From the NCBI GenBank assembly GCA_003427395.1, contig BFEA01000079.1, forward strand, positions 1,813,509 to 1,877,508: a stretch of DNA of 64,000 nt, in the 5' to 3' direction. A program made the translations under genes and the position numbers. This document shows, in pieces, positions 42,811-58,000 of this stretch. The stretch's first letter is position 1; every line of letters starts with the position of its first letter. The stretch is from Chara braunii. Lineage: Eukaryota; Streptophyta; Charophyceae; Charales; Characeae. Below the pieces are notes generated by a model. The model was not told the DNA's origin. It ran no database searches and saw only the letters and a list, made by a program, of their open reading frames with translations.

Positions 42811-45800
42811 CGGATTCTAGCCACGACAGCCCCTAATCCACCCAGATGAGCAAAACCAAAAGCGAAAGCAGCTTTAGTCCACGATTGCAGACAAGTTGAG
42901 ACAACCAAGCACACTCGAGTTGAGACATTCCAACCTCTATAGCAAGTACCATGGAGCACAACAAATCCGTTGAGACCCCTTTTTCAATGTTTACTTTGGC
43001 TTTCTGTGAGGTGCCTCTTTCATTTGTTCATGCAGCTCCCCTTTACTATGCGTCTCACATTTAAGGCTGACAACGTTGATTGAGGTAGCTGCCCAAACCC
43101 CCATGTGCCTCGAAGCACAATTGCATGTCATGAAAGGAGGCAGAGTAAAAGGGGAGGTATACTCCAGTTCATTTTTCTCCAAATCTTCAGCTTATATTTA
43201 GCCTGGTCTCTTAATGATGCCCACTCGTTTACATTTACTAGAAGTACACAAGGAGAAAGAGTGCTCGAATTTTACAACGATAAGGACGATTGGTTCCGTT
43301 GCTAACTAAATATCCTTTGGGTGCTTCTACACAGGTGTACGTAGAAGAAGCTGGTACAGACACACCCTCCGTGTAAAGCTTAAAGTGATGAATTAAGGAT
43401 TGAGGCAGACTTCTATAAGGAGTGAGAGGCAGGCGAGGGAAAGGGTTAGGGGAGAGAGTGGAGTGGCAAAGGACAGAACAGAGATATGACGAACTTCACA
43501 GGGTTCTTAATACTCACCCCTGGAGCAATCTACTTTAGAATGGCACATGGCACCAGTCAGTGTTTGAGTTGCAGAAGATTTCAAGTTGGGGAGCAGCTGT
43601 TATCCTATTGCCTATGGGAAGTGATCACCCCTGGTCTGTGGTCACCCGTACAAACTGGACAGGAGGACCCGTTCAGGGGTGCGGAAGCACCACATCCAAG
43701 TCTCGGAATCCGAATTTCTCCCACGTGTGGACTGTGGAAGCGCCACACCCAATTCTCACAATCGCAATCGCTGCATCGAATAGCACAGGGCAGACAGATG
43801 TCACAGGCCACGTGGTGGCTCCCACATGCAAGGGTCAAAGGCTGCTAGGTGCATAGAAGCACACCAACCGCAATTGTACGGGCATTGCCGTTCCAGCCCG
43901 TCTACAAATTGGACATGACATGTCAGGGTGCCATACATGAGTGCTGTACTGATTGCCATTAGACGTATGAAGACAAACCTCGCATGGGCTATCCCTTCAT
44001 AATCCTCATGGCAAAAGGCATGCGAACCACATGCTAGCCGAATCTCATGTGGGTCATCACAGCTCGGCATTGAGCAGGATTCTTGGGTTTCCCCAGTATT
44101 TATTCCCTCTCTATGGGCAGACGACAACGGGGATTGGTCCAAGGCAAGGGTGTTTAGCTGCTGCAGGATGTGGTCTCACGCTGGCGGTCATACACTTTCA
44201 GTACAGCGCTCTATATGTGGTTCACATTTGAGTCTATTTTCGACCTCGGGCTGCTGGCCTGCCGTTCGTCTGGCAAGGAAGAAAGTCCTAGTTGCAGTTG
44301 GTGTACACCCACCACTGCACAACAGATCGATCAAACGCAAGGGTGTTTAGCGGCTGCAGAATGTGGTCCGCAACAGCACACCCTGGTGGCGATAACCTTT
44401 CAGTACAGCACGCTGAACATATGATATTATTGAAGTATATTTTCCAACTCTCTGCTGGCCTGTCGTTCATCTGGCAAGTAAGAACTGTGATTGCAGTACA
44501 CTACATGTGGTGCATACTAGGAGAGGAGGAGGGCATCGGGGATAGTCCATGCAGCAGAGACAATACTTTCTATGACCGGCTTCCTGGATACATTGACAAC
44601 ACATGGCATGTTGCAGACATGTCAGCAGGAAAGCAGGCTGACATTCGCAGCTCTTTAAGCATGGCAGATCAAGGCCACGACGGCATGCTGGTTAAGTAAT
44701 TAGGGGTTGGGAGGACAAGACAATGGGTCCCAGTTTTCGCGGCAGAGGCTGGCAGTGACCATCCCTTCACAGTACTTGGAGCAGAGGCTATGCCATGTGC
44801 ATGCTAATCAAAGTGTAGCTGTGTGACAACACAATGGGAGAGCACAGCCACCATCATCTTGAGAGGTCCCTTCTCCTGTCCGCAGTAGAATCCGTCTGAT
44901 CTACATAGGAAGGAGAGGTTCAGCCAGAGTGCCTTCTCCTGTCCGCGGTAGAATCCGTCTGATCTACATAGGAAGGAGAGGTTCAGCCAGAGTGCTCTCC
45001 GGAGTCGGCTGTAGTGCTTGCGAGTGCACAGCAACATACTGTTCCCGATGGACAAGCCAGATCAAGTGAGAATCTACAGCTTGGTGATAGAGAATTAATA
45101 CTTCCCACCGCATGCACCCTTCCGTCATTGTCCCATACAGTCCATGAATTATCCGCACAGGTTACAGCACTGAAAGGACCTGCATGATGCAGGATGTATG
45201 ATTCTGTGCTTTGGATCCATGCCTGGCATGTGATTCTGGGCTTTGGATCCATGCCTGGCATGTGATTCTGTGCTTTGGATCCATGCCTGGCATGTGATTC
45301 CGTGCAGAAGGCTGGAGTTGCATTATTCTTCCCATGAATGCCTGGACAGGACAGGACCTCTACCTTCATGCCAGGTGCAGTACTGCGCCCTCTCGGCCCA
45401 CAGCACGGTGCGGACAATGCCGGTCAAATAAAAAAACGTGTAAGGGTTGCAATTGCAAGCGAGGAGAGGAGCAGGGGTTCTTTCAATTCTGCAGATTGCA
45501 TGGCAGGGAGAGATTCATTGTGGTCGTGACTGTTTCTGTCGGCTTACTCTGGCTGTGTCCATTGGGTCTAACACACTCCGGAGAGGGATCATCTCCACGT
45601 GGGGGCTCCATCAAGCGACCAGAAAGGTGGATCATTGTCAATTGGGCATGGGAGCAAGCCGGGCTAGGTGGATGATAACTGGGTGGGTCAGATGCAGGAA
45701 GCAGAAGCTGATGCTGCACAGGTGGCCGCATCCCCTGTCCGGTGCACATGCAGCCCTGCAGCACTTGCCACATTGTCGACATACTCTATCACTATTCCTG

Positions 45801-48800
45801 CCTTGTGTATATTGAGAGAGGACGCCGTTCCGCATGGTTGCCAGATATGAGTCCCATGAACGGAGAATGGGCGGAATTAAACGCTGCTCAACCCGGTTAA
45901 CGCCGAGCACCCCCTTTGAATCCCGTTTAACGGAAAACGGGGGTGTCCCGGTTGATTTCCGAAAAACGGAATAGGTGCGTCGGGCCTCAAAAATGGCCCG
46001 ATGCGCCCAAACACTAAAAACGGAAAAAAAAACAAAACAAAACAATTGACCCCTATTAACAGGGTGGGGTGGCCAAACATGTCCCTCCCTTTCGAACACT
46101 GTGAGCACATGTGTGTGCTTGTGGGTGCATGTCTTTTTTTTGTTTTACCAAATGCTCCAATCTATTCGTCCAGTCTCATTTCCGAAGGGGCCCTACATAT
46201 TAGCAAGGACCCCTCGTGGAGTAGAGATGGACATTGGACTTGTAATCCGTCTGCGTGGGCCGAGAATATAGACTCTGGATTCGAATTCAGGTCTGTGCAT
46301 CACACCGATCACAGTTATGGGTCTCTAATTCTCTGTTTTTTTGCTTTTCTTTTGTTTCTCGTTTTTCTTTTGTTTTCTGGTTTTGTTTTGTTTTTCATTT
46401 TTCTTTGTTTTCTCGCTTTTCTTTTCTTAGGAATACGTGCAGTGGCCCTAAGGACCTCTACTTACCACATGCACAAACGGCAAAACATATGGCGGCGTAT
46501 TATTCCACGTTCTTTTTTTTTCTTTTTTCTTTAAAAAAAAAAAAAACGGGCCTTATGGACCTGGCTCCTTCTATTCTGGGGAGCGTCAGTCCGGTTCCTA
46601 TCCCACCGGCAAGTCAAAATACATTACAACAATTAACAATCACACACCCTTCCTTCCGTCAGGTCGAAGGACCCCTGCGCAGCATTGATTGCTCCACCAC
46701 GGGAGGATTGACTGTCAGCCTTCCTTGTCCCACTCAGATCCGGAATCCAGATCTGTCAGATAAAGCAATAGACCTTAGAAAGATCACACCTGTTGGCCTT
46801 ACCCAACCTGGTCCTTCCCATAAGCCACTTCGCCCCCCCTTTCGACAGTCGACAGTTACAATGAATCCTACACCCTCAGTCTGCAATCTTCACGTCAAAA
46901 CGTCAAAATTGGGTCTTGGCCGGTGCTAGTGAGCTTCCGAATCTCTGAGATGGGATCCTCCTTGGCACCCCCGTATATGCTCCAGAGTTGTCAGACTTGT
47001 CATCCTTTTCCACGTCGTCTGCACCCCCTGGGTTATGTTTAACCTCTTGCAGCCTAGGACGTGCTTAAGTCTTCCAGCGACGTCTGATGTTGGGAACCCC
47101 TTCCTGGATTGGAATTATGCCATTCTATTACCCGGTCCTGTCGCAGTTCTGCCAATGGTTGTCCTGACATGATAGGCCACCTACCCTACCCATCCCCACG
47201 TTAATACTCCCAGCACACCCCCTGTCCCTACTATCCTACCTCAAGTGTGGCCAGCACTCAGGACCATCACCCTACCAGTATTGAGGGCAACTTGGACCAG
47301 ATAGCAGTGACAAGCATCAGGGCTGAGCCAACCTCCCAGCCCTAATTGAAGTGGAAGCGGACAAACCTTGCCGTACGGGACCTCGGACGCCAGGCTCATG
47401 CAATCTTCTACAGGCCCAAATCAGGGAGTCTACCCAACGCTGGCCACCAGGATTACCTAAGCAATGCAGGCCAAAAAATATGTTGTTTATGGTTTTGATT
47501 TTTTTTTAAATACACAAAGTTAATAAAAAAAAAAAAAAAAAAAAAGTTGTTGTACATCTTTGAAATATCTACAACCCTATATTTTTTATTTGTTATTTCT
47601 GTTTTTGTTTTAGCCCTTAGAAAACCTCTGTGAAACACCCCCAAAACAAATCTTGTCATTTCTTGTTTTTGTTTTTTGTCATTGTGCTTATGTTTTCGTT
47701 TTTTTTCATTGTGCTTATGTTTCTGATTTTTTAAAAATATATTCAAAGCTCAAAAAACAAAACCCAGGAAAAAAATTCATTGCGGACCCCGTTTCTCCCC
47801 GCCGTCTAACGGGCGTTTGAACAGGGATTCAACGCAAATTCATTGCGCGTTGAAGAATCCAACGCGGAACGCGCATTGAATCCAAAATCGGACACATAGG
47901 TTGCCAGCACGGCATCGAGATAGATATCTGACCCCTGCAGGGGGCCCGGTAATCATGATGTCCACGAACAAACGAATCACGTCTCTGAGCCGGCAGTAAC
48001 AAAAATACATCTCCGCCGAAGAGCCATCTGCAACAGCTGAACTGACAATGGATGCCTCTGCCAATGGGGCCTCTGTAATGGCTGATCTGACCATGAATAT
48101 GTTAATGATGAGGTCGATGATGAATTGGCGGCATTCAAGGTGGAGAAGGAGAAAGCCGGCCGCAGATGACCGAGGGGATGTGGTAGACAATGTCTGCAGG
48201 AGCTGGAGGTGCTGACAGCGATGATGATGGTGGTGCCAGTGACGGTGGTCGTGGTAGCAGTGATAGGGGCGGGAGATGGGGGAGGTAATGTCGGCAGTCG
48301 AGGAACACTTTCAGCAGCAGTCGCCGCATTGGTAGGATGCAAGCCTTCATGATCCCATGAACGTTTACATTGTTTCTTGTGGCTGGCCTGGTTTCCAGCT
48401 GAGTTCACATATCCACATTATCATCTGCCATTTCAGTAGGAATAACGGAAAAGGGCGGGCCTGCTGCATTTGGCTATGTGAAGGGCTGATAATGACTGTA
48501 TACTGGAGACCTACTACCCCTATAGTCCATACTTAAGCCACCAGTTCACAAGAGCCTACGTTGCTGAAGCTTCCAAGGCTCACGAGCCTTAGACTGCACC
48601 TTCTCAAAGTGGCCTGCCACTTTTGCTACCTGCCCAGGCCCAAAACGAACAGCTCTTTATCACCAAAACGAGCGAGTGTTGTACTCTGATTCGGGCAAAC
48701 TGGCAGTTTGAAGAGACATGCCGGCATACATGCTAGATACTGCGCAATCCGGAGATCACTTCAAGGAAACTAGTACGAACTCCTCAATAAAACTCTAAAT

Positions 48801-51800
48801 ATGCTGGTTACTCCAATACCCCTTCACAGCTTGAACCTATCGAATCTTCTACTCTACTCAATGCTCACACGTCAAAAGGAGACTCACCTCAAGCGCACGA
48901 AGCTGTTCCTGGTATTGAGCAATAAGCTGCTTAAGTTGTTGAACCTCCACAGCTCGCTCCTCATGCTCCTGCAAAACACAACAGGCATATACGATAATCG
49001 GTTCAGAGATTACAGCATCTGATGTCGAATGCTCGAAAAAAGTTGAGCTGAAAAAGAGGGAAAAAACACTGCACTCCCTTTTCTTTATCTACTTCGGACC
49101 AACTCTCGATTGGCAATTTCATCATCTACTCTTTGTCCTGAAAATAGAAGTCTTTCTCTATTTAAACGAATAATTAGGATCAAAAATTTATTGAATTATA
49201 GAATTAACATCTTTTTCCCTTTAACCACTAGTACCACGGCCAGTTTTAGTCTGTTCCCAAAGAATTCGCCCAGGGTCAACGTCCCGTAAATCTTAGTTTT
49301 CTTTTGCCCATGCGTGAAAGCAAAAGGGGGGGGGGGGAATGCTTTCTGTACTGCAATGATGTCGGGCAGAGTAGTCTAGGAGGCGGTGCTCAGTCTTCCT
49401 CTACAGAATGCAGCTGACAGCGAACACGGTCACATACAAGTCGCTATCTTTTTTTTCTCGTATGTTATGAGCCCCCTGCCAACGCGGCAGGGCGGAATCC
49501 GTGATCTGCTCAAGCTGTGATTCCTCAGAGGATTGTAACCCAGATCACACTGCCACTTAAGAGGAATGTATCCAGCCATCTTCACGGCCGAATCCGTGTT
49601 TCCCTTTTTTTTCCCCTTGTCTTGTGTTTCTGGAATCTGACAATCTGGCCACAGGGCTGAGATGCCCTCACTGAGGGCACATTCACACTACCACCTCCAA
49701 GAATGTTTCCTTGCTCCAGTTTTCTTGTGTAGTGAGTTTCACAGCCGCAACTTTTTCTTCTTTTTTTTGGTCTGTTCTTCCCGTGAGAGTACCATGAAGA
49801 AAATGGAGTTGGACCCAGGCTCGGCAACTTCTTTTTTTTGGTCTGTTCTTCCCGTGAGAGTACCATGAAGAAAATGGAGTTGGACCCAGGCTCGGCAAAA
49901 CTCCGAGCACAGTGAAATTCAGGCTGGCAAAAAAAGGCTCAGAGCCTCAGAGGTACTAGTGGTTTAAGAACCCTACTTGTATTTCTCAAAACCTAGGGCT
50001 CTAAGAAATAGAAAGAAATAAAATAGAAGTTGATTTATGAAAGTTCAACCAGTTCAATTTGCTTCCTAGGTTCAATAAAAGAAACTCTTCTTTAAGTATT
50101 CAAAAAAATATAGGCTACCAGCCAGGCCGCCCAGGTCACCTTGTTCCCCGGGCGGCACGGCCGTGCAGAGAACAAATAATCCCAGCGAAAAAAAAAAACA
50201 GAAAATCTGAAAAAAACATGTTATGCGGAAAAATAAACTGAACAACTTCCGCATCAGAGTACCATCAAAATTCTTTACCAAATTTGAACATAAATAAAAA
50301 CATAAAATAGAATATAATTGTTTTATTTTTATTTTATTATTTTTTGGCCCGGTCGGGCAAGTGGTCCCACGCCACTCTGGTAGCCTAGAAAAATATATAT
50401 ATATCTACTGTATATCGTCAAACAGATATATATCGTCACAAACAGAACTGCCCGGTAAACCGTATATATATATATATATATTGTCAAACAGAACTGCCAG
50501 GGAAACCGCCAGCAGAGAGCGAGAAGAGGACAACAAACGAGGGCCTGTGACAAACTGTTTCGTTGGAGTTTCACCGACTCATCAGGAGGCTGAACCCTAT
50601 ATATCGTCAAGACATCGACTATAAAAGACATCGACTATAAAAATACATAGATTATATTCTAATACTATTCATGTAATAATATATCGATTATTCATAAATA
50701 ATATATACATATGCATGTGTATATTATTTACATAATAGATTTTCGGCACGCATCCCTGGGTTTTCAGAACACTAACTAGTTTGGTCGGACTCAAACTAAT
50801 AATATGCAAGTGATAGATCCTAACACATTGTCAAATTCACACAACGAGCCAGCAAACCTTCGCAACCATCCCATCAGCCACCCAGGGGTGCATAGCAGCA
50901 CGCAACATCATTCATATGTCATACATCCAGCCAATACCTGTTGCCTATGGTGCAGTGTCGCAACAGCTCTTTTCAATATGGTGTTGTCCTTCAGAAGAGC
51001 CTGAATATGCTCCTTCAGTGACGCGTTCTCCTGAGTGCACACATAATACGCAAAACCATACACCAACCTCTCAATACAACATCAACTTAAACAGAAACCA
51101 ACCATCGACAACCACTATACAATCAAAATCATCAGCACAACATCATCATACCAAGTGGAAACCCGGACAAACAAGTCCTCTCTCCTCGCTCACAGCCACT
51201 GGCTACCTCTCAAGTTCTTCAGATCACTGATCATGCATGCTCCCTGAAAGGGTTTGAAGACAGGGACCTGCTTTCTTCGGATACTGGCATACCACAAAAG
51301 CTGAAAGCACAAATTTGAGGTAGATCTGCTTTGCAAGCATCATTCCACTGCTTACGACAAGCAACATGAATCAGGGCACACCAGAGCGAGTGCACATACA
51401 ACTTCGCAACCCAAACGTAATGTCAGCGTACAGCTTCCTCAGACGTGCTTCGCCCCTCACGCACAAACAGCACAAACACCGCTCAATCAATCCCTACGCA
51501 TGGAACAAAAAGTCTACATCTCCTCCCGACCGTTTCTGTCTCCTCCCGACCGTTTCTGATGGGTCTAAGATCACCATGCACTGCATTAGCAACACTTTGG
51601 ATGACAAGACATGAGGATAGAACAGCCATATTCTTACAAAAAGACACCCTAACTTTCCTTCACTTTCCTTCAAGCTGACCGCAGTTAAGGTTCAAGAGTT
51701 GCAATGATCCATCCCAAGCAAATACATCCCTCAACCTCTAGCCAGAGAATATGAGCTCGTACTTCACGTTTGTGCTCTGACACTGTCATTCCACATACCT

Positions 51801-54800
51801 TCTCAAGAGCAGCCGCTCCACCCCGCTCCCTCACAAGCCTCTCAAAGCCCTCCAGGATCCTTGCAACACGTGATCTTGCATCCTGTATGTTTGTTGCTGC
51901 ATACATCTCCCGCACGATCACTTCCACCCATTCCATTCCCTCTGGAACATTGGCCGTACTAGCATCATTTGCAGACGACGGCCCAGCTTCAGCTTCCGAA
52001 TTTCCGTTCTCTGTGTGCGCACAAGAGCTCAACTGCGGCTGAGTTGCTTCTTCTAAACGCAGCAACACATCAAGAAATGACACATCAGAGAGTAAATACG
52101 CAACGAACAACCTCGACAACCACATCCTCCACTTCAACCACATGCTCCGATTCAGAGAAAATTAGAGCCCTCAATATCCAATGACCACCAATCGCTTCCA
52201 CACAATCCTCCAGAAATCCACGTTCTCCATAACAGAGCAAATTAGAGACTCAAGGTAGCAAAACATGGGAATCAGCCTCAAACAGGGCAAGGCCTTCCCC
52301 ACAGTCTTTAGCATTTGACATTATTCCTCACCTGTTTACTCCTAGACAATCCTCAGAAATCCATATACTCTTCATACCAGAGCAAAACAGAGACTCAAGG
52401 TTCAGACTTCGCTTAGCAAAACATGGGAATCACCTTTGGACAAGGCAAGGTCTTCCCAACCAACAGCCTCGAGGACTAAACTTATTCCTCACGTGTTGGC
52501 GGCCCGCAAAAGCACAGACACAATGCCAGTGCACACACCTCCAGATGGGCACCTGGCACACACCTGCCAACTGAGAAGCAAGACCCTAGACATCAGCGAC
52601 TACATGCCAAGAGAACAGAATTATATCAACCACAGAGGCGCAGTCACGATAAATTGACCCGATACCGTATTTACAAATGTTTACAAAAATTACCGAGTCT
52701 ACTGCTACTCCACCGTAGTCCGGCACTGCCAAGGCAGCCATTGATCACAAGTCAGAAGGGGAAGAAGTTTCTATGGATGACTCCAGGCCATGCATGCCCG
52801 CCTGTATGCGCAGGCCAGTGCAACACCGGCAGGCAAAAGTAATGACTATTCCTTTCCCTTTTTTGATTCATCCTCTTGCTGACTTATAAGAGCCCGGCCT
52901 GGGGTTAATAAAAAAAAAAAACGCGAGGAAAGCCTATGGACAGCACAGAAACCCACCTGCAAGAACGCCAAGCAGGACAAAACACATGGCAAAGATACCA
53001 ACGATCACATTGTAAAAGTCTCACAGACAACAGCAACGAAGACAAACTGAAGGATGACAAGGTAGACAGGGGGAAAAAACCCGAGCACACAGGAAGTGCA
53101 AAGAGGTAGACATGGAAAGAACCAGATGCAAGAAAATGACAGTGCACCGAAATATTCTCATAAGTTAATAGCGGACGAACAGGATAAAGCCAACAAGGAC
53201 ACGGGCTGAGCAGCGGCAGAACAGGCGTAACACGAAAGAAGACCACGATCTCCCAAAGGACAGAGGTTGAACCACCCGTACAACAGCAGGGGCACTGTAG
53301 TTGAGTACAGGGCCAAAATCTAAATGCCAAGGCCCAGTAGACGTTCGGTGGGGGTGGGCTGGTGCGCCTACAAAAAAATAAATGAAGTTCCACAATTGTC
53401 ACACAGATTGCTGGTAGCGGTACCATCTTAAGCAAGCCAATTCGCAGCACCGGTCAAAATCAGGTTCGGCAAAATGCATCGGATGGACTGGTGGCTTAAA
53501 AGGAAAGAAGACCATGATCTCACACCAAACTCAGGGCATCACAACAACAGCACACACAGAGATGCTCATACGCAACAAAGAAGTTCACAAACAGGTCACG
53601 CCAACGACGACACAGCCTGCGCAGGAGTAGAAAGGCTAAAGAAGAGCGCGCGATCCCACATCAAATGCAGGGCATCAAGGCAATGCAGGCGCAAAAGAGG
53701 AGACGTCGAACACGAGCGCCATCAGCAAAATAGATTCCAAGGTCACACCAACTACCACACACCTCCTGCACCTTTTTTGTTAAAAAGAAACAAGGCACCA
53801 AGCCTTAGATCTCCCCCCCAAGAATAGAAGGGGCTTGGGTGTTCCTAAAAACCAAAAAAAGACGTGAAGAGTTCACACAAGGGATGTACACCACAGGTGC
53901 TACCCATACCGAGCATGAGCACGAATTAGGGCATACCCCAGCGAAAAGACAATCGAAAGCCTTCCAAGTGCGTACCTTACAGGTGATAGAAAAGTTCCGT
54001 TTCATCATGATACACACAGCATCGGTTCATCATACAATAATCAGATCATCCATAGAACGAAAGACAGTAAAAGAAGAGACCATAGATTTTCATCATGATA
54101 CACACAACATCGGTCCATCATACAATAATCAGATCATCCATAGAACGAAAGACATAATAAAAGAAGAGAGACCATACATAAATCTCATCACTACTTACCG
54201 ACTGTTGGAGCGGCTTGAGCTCCTGCTGGTGACCTTGCTGAAGAAGGGCTAGAACTCACGCCAGCGGATACAGCGCCATCCTGATCCGCGGTTTCATTCG
54301 GACGTAGCTTCAACTCGGTCAGGCTCCGAATAGCCGAATCAAGGTCATTGCCCGAAGACTCCAGTATTCTCTCGATTAACTGAGACCACATCATCATAAA
54401 ACACGAGAGCAAATGAACGTCAACTTCAGATAGACAGGACACTATTTGGCGGCGCAACCACGTACACTGTCCACAGCTCCAACGAACTCATGAAAATCAT
54501 TCCAACAGAAGATGGACAAGCACTGGGTACTAAATGACTCCATGATGACAATCGAAATAATAGTAAAATAACTATACTAATTAAATCATTCCGATACAAC
54601 ACTACCGAGTACTGGGTACTACACGACTCCGTTCGTGCTGAAAACTTGAAATAAAAGCAAAACACTAAGCTAATAACGAGTAGCATAAGCAAAGATGAAT
54701 TACTAGGCGACGCGACAATCATTCCTGAGAGCTCTCAGAAACATTCTCGACAAATCCACACACTTTTTTCTTTTTTTAAACGCCCAGGTTTTGTAGAGGC

Positions 54801-54943
54801 AGGGAGGGTATCAGGCGCGGGAGTTCTCTCCGGGGATCAGTCACTGCAAGTTCAGAATGCGCCAAGTCCCACTTCGCCCACTGGACCTTCCTAGACGGAG
54901 TCCTCCACGGGCTTAGACCCCTAAGTCCTATCGCAAGTCGTAT

Positions 54944-55001
<58 letters not shown>

Positions 55002-58000
55002 GCTCTCTCTCTCACTCGCTCTCTCTCTCGCACAAATAAATACCCACATTGGGAGAAAGACATCGTTCGTTACCTGCCGAAATCTCCCTCGCTACGTGAC
55101 ATGCATACCCGAATACGTAAAACATTCAAATTACAAACCAATGATACCACCACCTATCTTCCAGACAGCCGCTTTGAATACAGTTCGACAGCATAGACGC
55201 ACCACCAGTAATCCAGCACACGCACCCTTTGCATTCTGAGTGCACTCCAGTTAATCAGAACCAAAACATGAATCAGCTGTTCTCTTGACAGGAATCCAAG
55301 AATTGACAGGAATCCAAGAATCACGGACGCAGCTGATTACAACTCAAATCCACATCCACAAGTACGCCATTCGCTCTTCTGAGTCAACTTTTTAGACAAA
55401 CGCTTGCACGAAGCGGAGGGAAGCGGCCGCAAGCCAGACTTCATCCAGACGAAATCATTGAGAACAAAAAGCTCCACTCGCAATATGCTCTCGCAATATG
55501 CTCCACTATTCGTTAGCGGGCGAGTAAAATAACAACACGATATCATTTGCTCCGTTTCCGACCGTTCAATAGATTGCCTTTGAGAGCTGATTACCGAACT
55601 GGTATTCCGTCCGCTCCCCCGAACAAGAAACTCATCATGCACCCCTTTCGATCGTTTCTACATGTGCAGCCACCAGACCCGGCGGTGCAGCCACCAGACC
55701 CAGCGGCAAACCCCTACTGCCACCGATATGATATCACAACGAAACCAACAGATGCGACAGTACACCACTCAGCTGACATGCGTCACGCTTGCAGAGACTC
55801 AGGACCTCAGCCCAACACACACCAGATGTCAACGCTCTGATCGTATCAAGACAACTTAAATGTTCAGACTCGTTCAGAATGTTGGCGTTTGACAACTGGT
55901 GCGGCGAGGCCCTCGTCGCCTTGACCAACCAAACGCGCACGCAGTCCAAACCTTACCCCTCTTCCAGTCACCAGCTTCGTTTTCTGTTTTGTGGCACATG
56001 TTATTTTGACCAACCACGATCGTTTAGGGTAGCTACCTTCTTCCCCCGAATACAACATACGTTATAGCTGTATTTGAGGTATCTTTCAGTCTAGATACAG
56101 CTATAATGACCGTACGTTGTATTCGGGGGAAGAAGGTAGCTATACCACCCACAATGAGGTCTACAGCTATTCGAGGGGGAAATGAGAAGGCGAAAACGCC
56201 ACCGCATTGGGGCGCGATTTTTCCAAATGGTACAGTCCTTTTCGGACAAAGAGTCACTGGCGCGATTTACATACTTCCTCACAGTTTCCCCCTCAGATTC
56301 CTTGTTCTACGTTTATGTGCTTTCGTGTGACACGTTTCCCGGCGCCTTCACAGTGCTGACCATCCCCGCCGTTTTCTTTGACAGTAACCGTTCATTTTCC
56401 CTGACAAACTCTCACTGACATATTTATTAATGAACCGATACACCTTTATTACTCATCACGCCTTTTTGTGATACTACAGCGAGAGCAACCATAATCCCAT
56501 GACAAAGTCTTAAGCAGTATCCAGAGAGAGAGAGAGAGGGATACAGAGCGGTAATGAACCGATACACCTTTATTACTCATCAGCGCCGTTTTGTCATACT
56601 ACAGCGAAAGCAACCATAATCCCATGACAAAGTCTTAGTATCCACACAGAGCGAGAGAGAGAGGGATACAGAGCGGTAATGAACCGATACACCTTTATTA
56701 CTCATCAGCGCCTTTTTGTGATACTACGCGAAAGCAACCATAATCCCACGACAAAGCCTTAGGCAGTATCCACATGGAGAGAGAGAGAGAGAGTGCGGTA
56801 CGTGCTACTACAGAAACGAGAGCGAGAGATATAGAAAGAGAGAACAGTGCCGCGCAAACAAACGACAATAAAAGAAACAACTCGAAACTGAAGAACGAAG
56901 TGCAGAGGGAGGGCTACGGCAAGGTAAACCTGTCACCTGAGAGACAGGAACATCGTCGCAAACAGACAACAATAAAAGAAACAATTCGGAATAACTGAAG
57001 CGGCAGCAGAGACACGTCCTCCCCGGAAACACAACACACCCTCATCACCTGTAAAATTCCCTTTTACCGCTGGGCTAGAAGACTGACAAAGCGCATCGAA
57101 GAAGCCGGGACCACCACTTAGTACCGTCCTCCCTCGAACACAACACACCCTCATCATGAACGCATAGTGTTTTCGGTTCGGTACAGTCACGATGGGCGTG
57201 CGTTTTCTTTCACCAACTCATCTTCGACATTGGACTCCACACAACTCTCTGCGCATCTTCGAGAGACAGGAGGACTTTGCTATGCTTGAAATGGTTAAAC
57301 CATCTGAGTCATGATCTGACTGATACTCGGGGTCATCAATCTGACCTACCGTAAATTTCAACCGGATATCTAATGCGCTCCTTCCTATTCACATTAGGCA
57401 GTAGAGTACCCACTCCCTAGTCCTCTCTTGCGTACGTTCCCCCCTTTCCCTTCAAGGGACACAAAGCGTCGATGTCGTCGTCACAATCCCAAATAATGGA
57501 AGACTCGTGTGCCGAGACAAGCCGTCTAATCAAGATCTCGCCTGTCCCCACCCGCCGCAGTGTAAACTTACGAAAATGAGCGAGAAGGAAGCTCCCCGAG
57601 AGAGCTGAGATCAGGACATTCTCGATTGCCATATCAATCGACCTTCGCCCCGACTGCTCTCTCCCTATGCTTCTTCCCTCGATTTCCCTCGATTCGACTG
57701 TTCCCGTCCCTTTTCTTCTCTCCTCATATCAGACTTCTCTCCCTCTTCTTCCCTCCTCCGTATCCCCGCCCTCAACTATCCAGCTTGAGCAAACTGCTCT
57801 CTCCCTCTTCTTCCCCTCTACGACGGACTCCGCACTCCTCTCATACCACCCCTTCGATTCCATGCTTTCATCTTTCCTCTTTTCAAAACCGCGACCTCAT
57901 TGCCCAATCTTCTCGTATGTTCTGCCTCCCCCCATATACTACCTACTCACTTCAACCATCCACCTCTTATTTCCTCCGCTTTTCGTGACACGATCTCGCC

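Noticed and set aside
46255-46929. A 224-residue plus-strand frame in CUE intron 5
   Set aside because: Starts in a T-rich tract and crosses a poly-A run; no domain and it lies antisense in an intron.
48885-49022. Plus-strand 73-residue frame at 48801-49022
   Set aside because: It is the antisense shadow of CUE exon 5, whose minus-strand reading has splice sites and family conservation.
56560-56700. CTGATGAGTAAT with a complementary ATTAC on the minus strand, in the 126-bp repeats
   Set aside because: No GAAA follows the putative stem II, and the other units have GTGATGA. Not a hammerhead.
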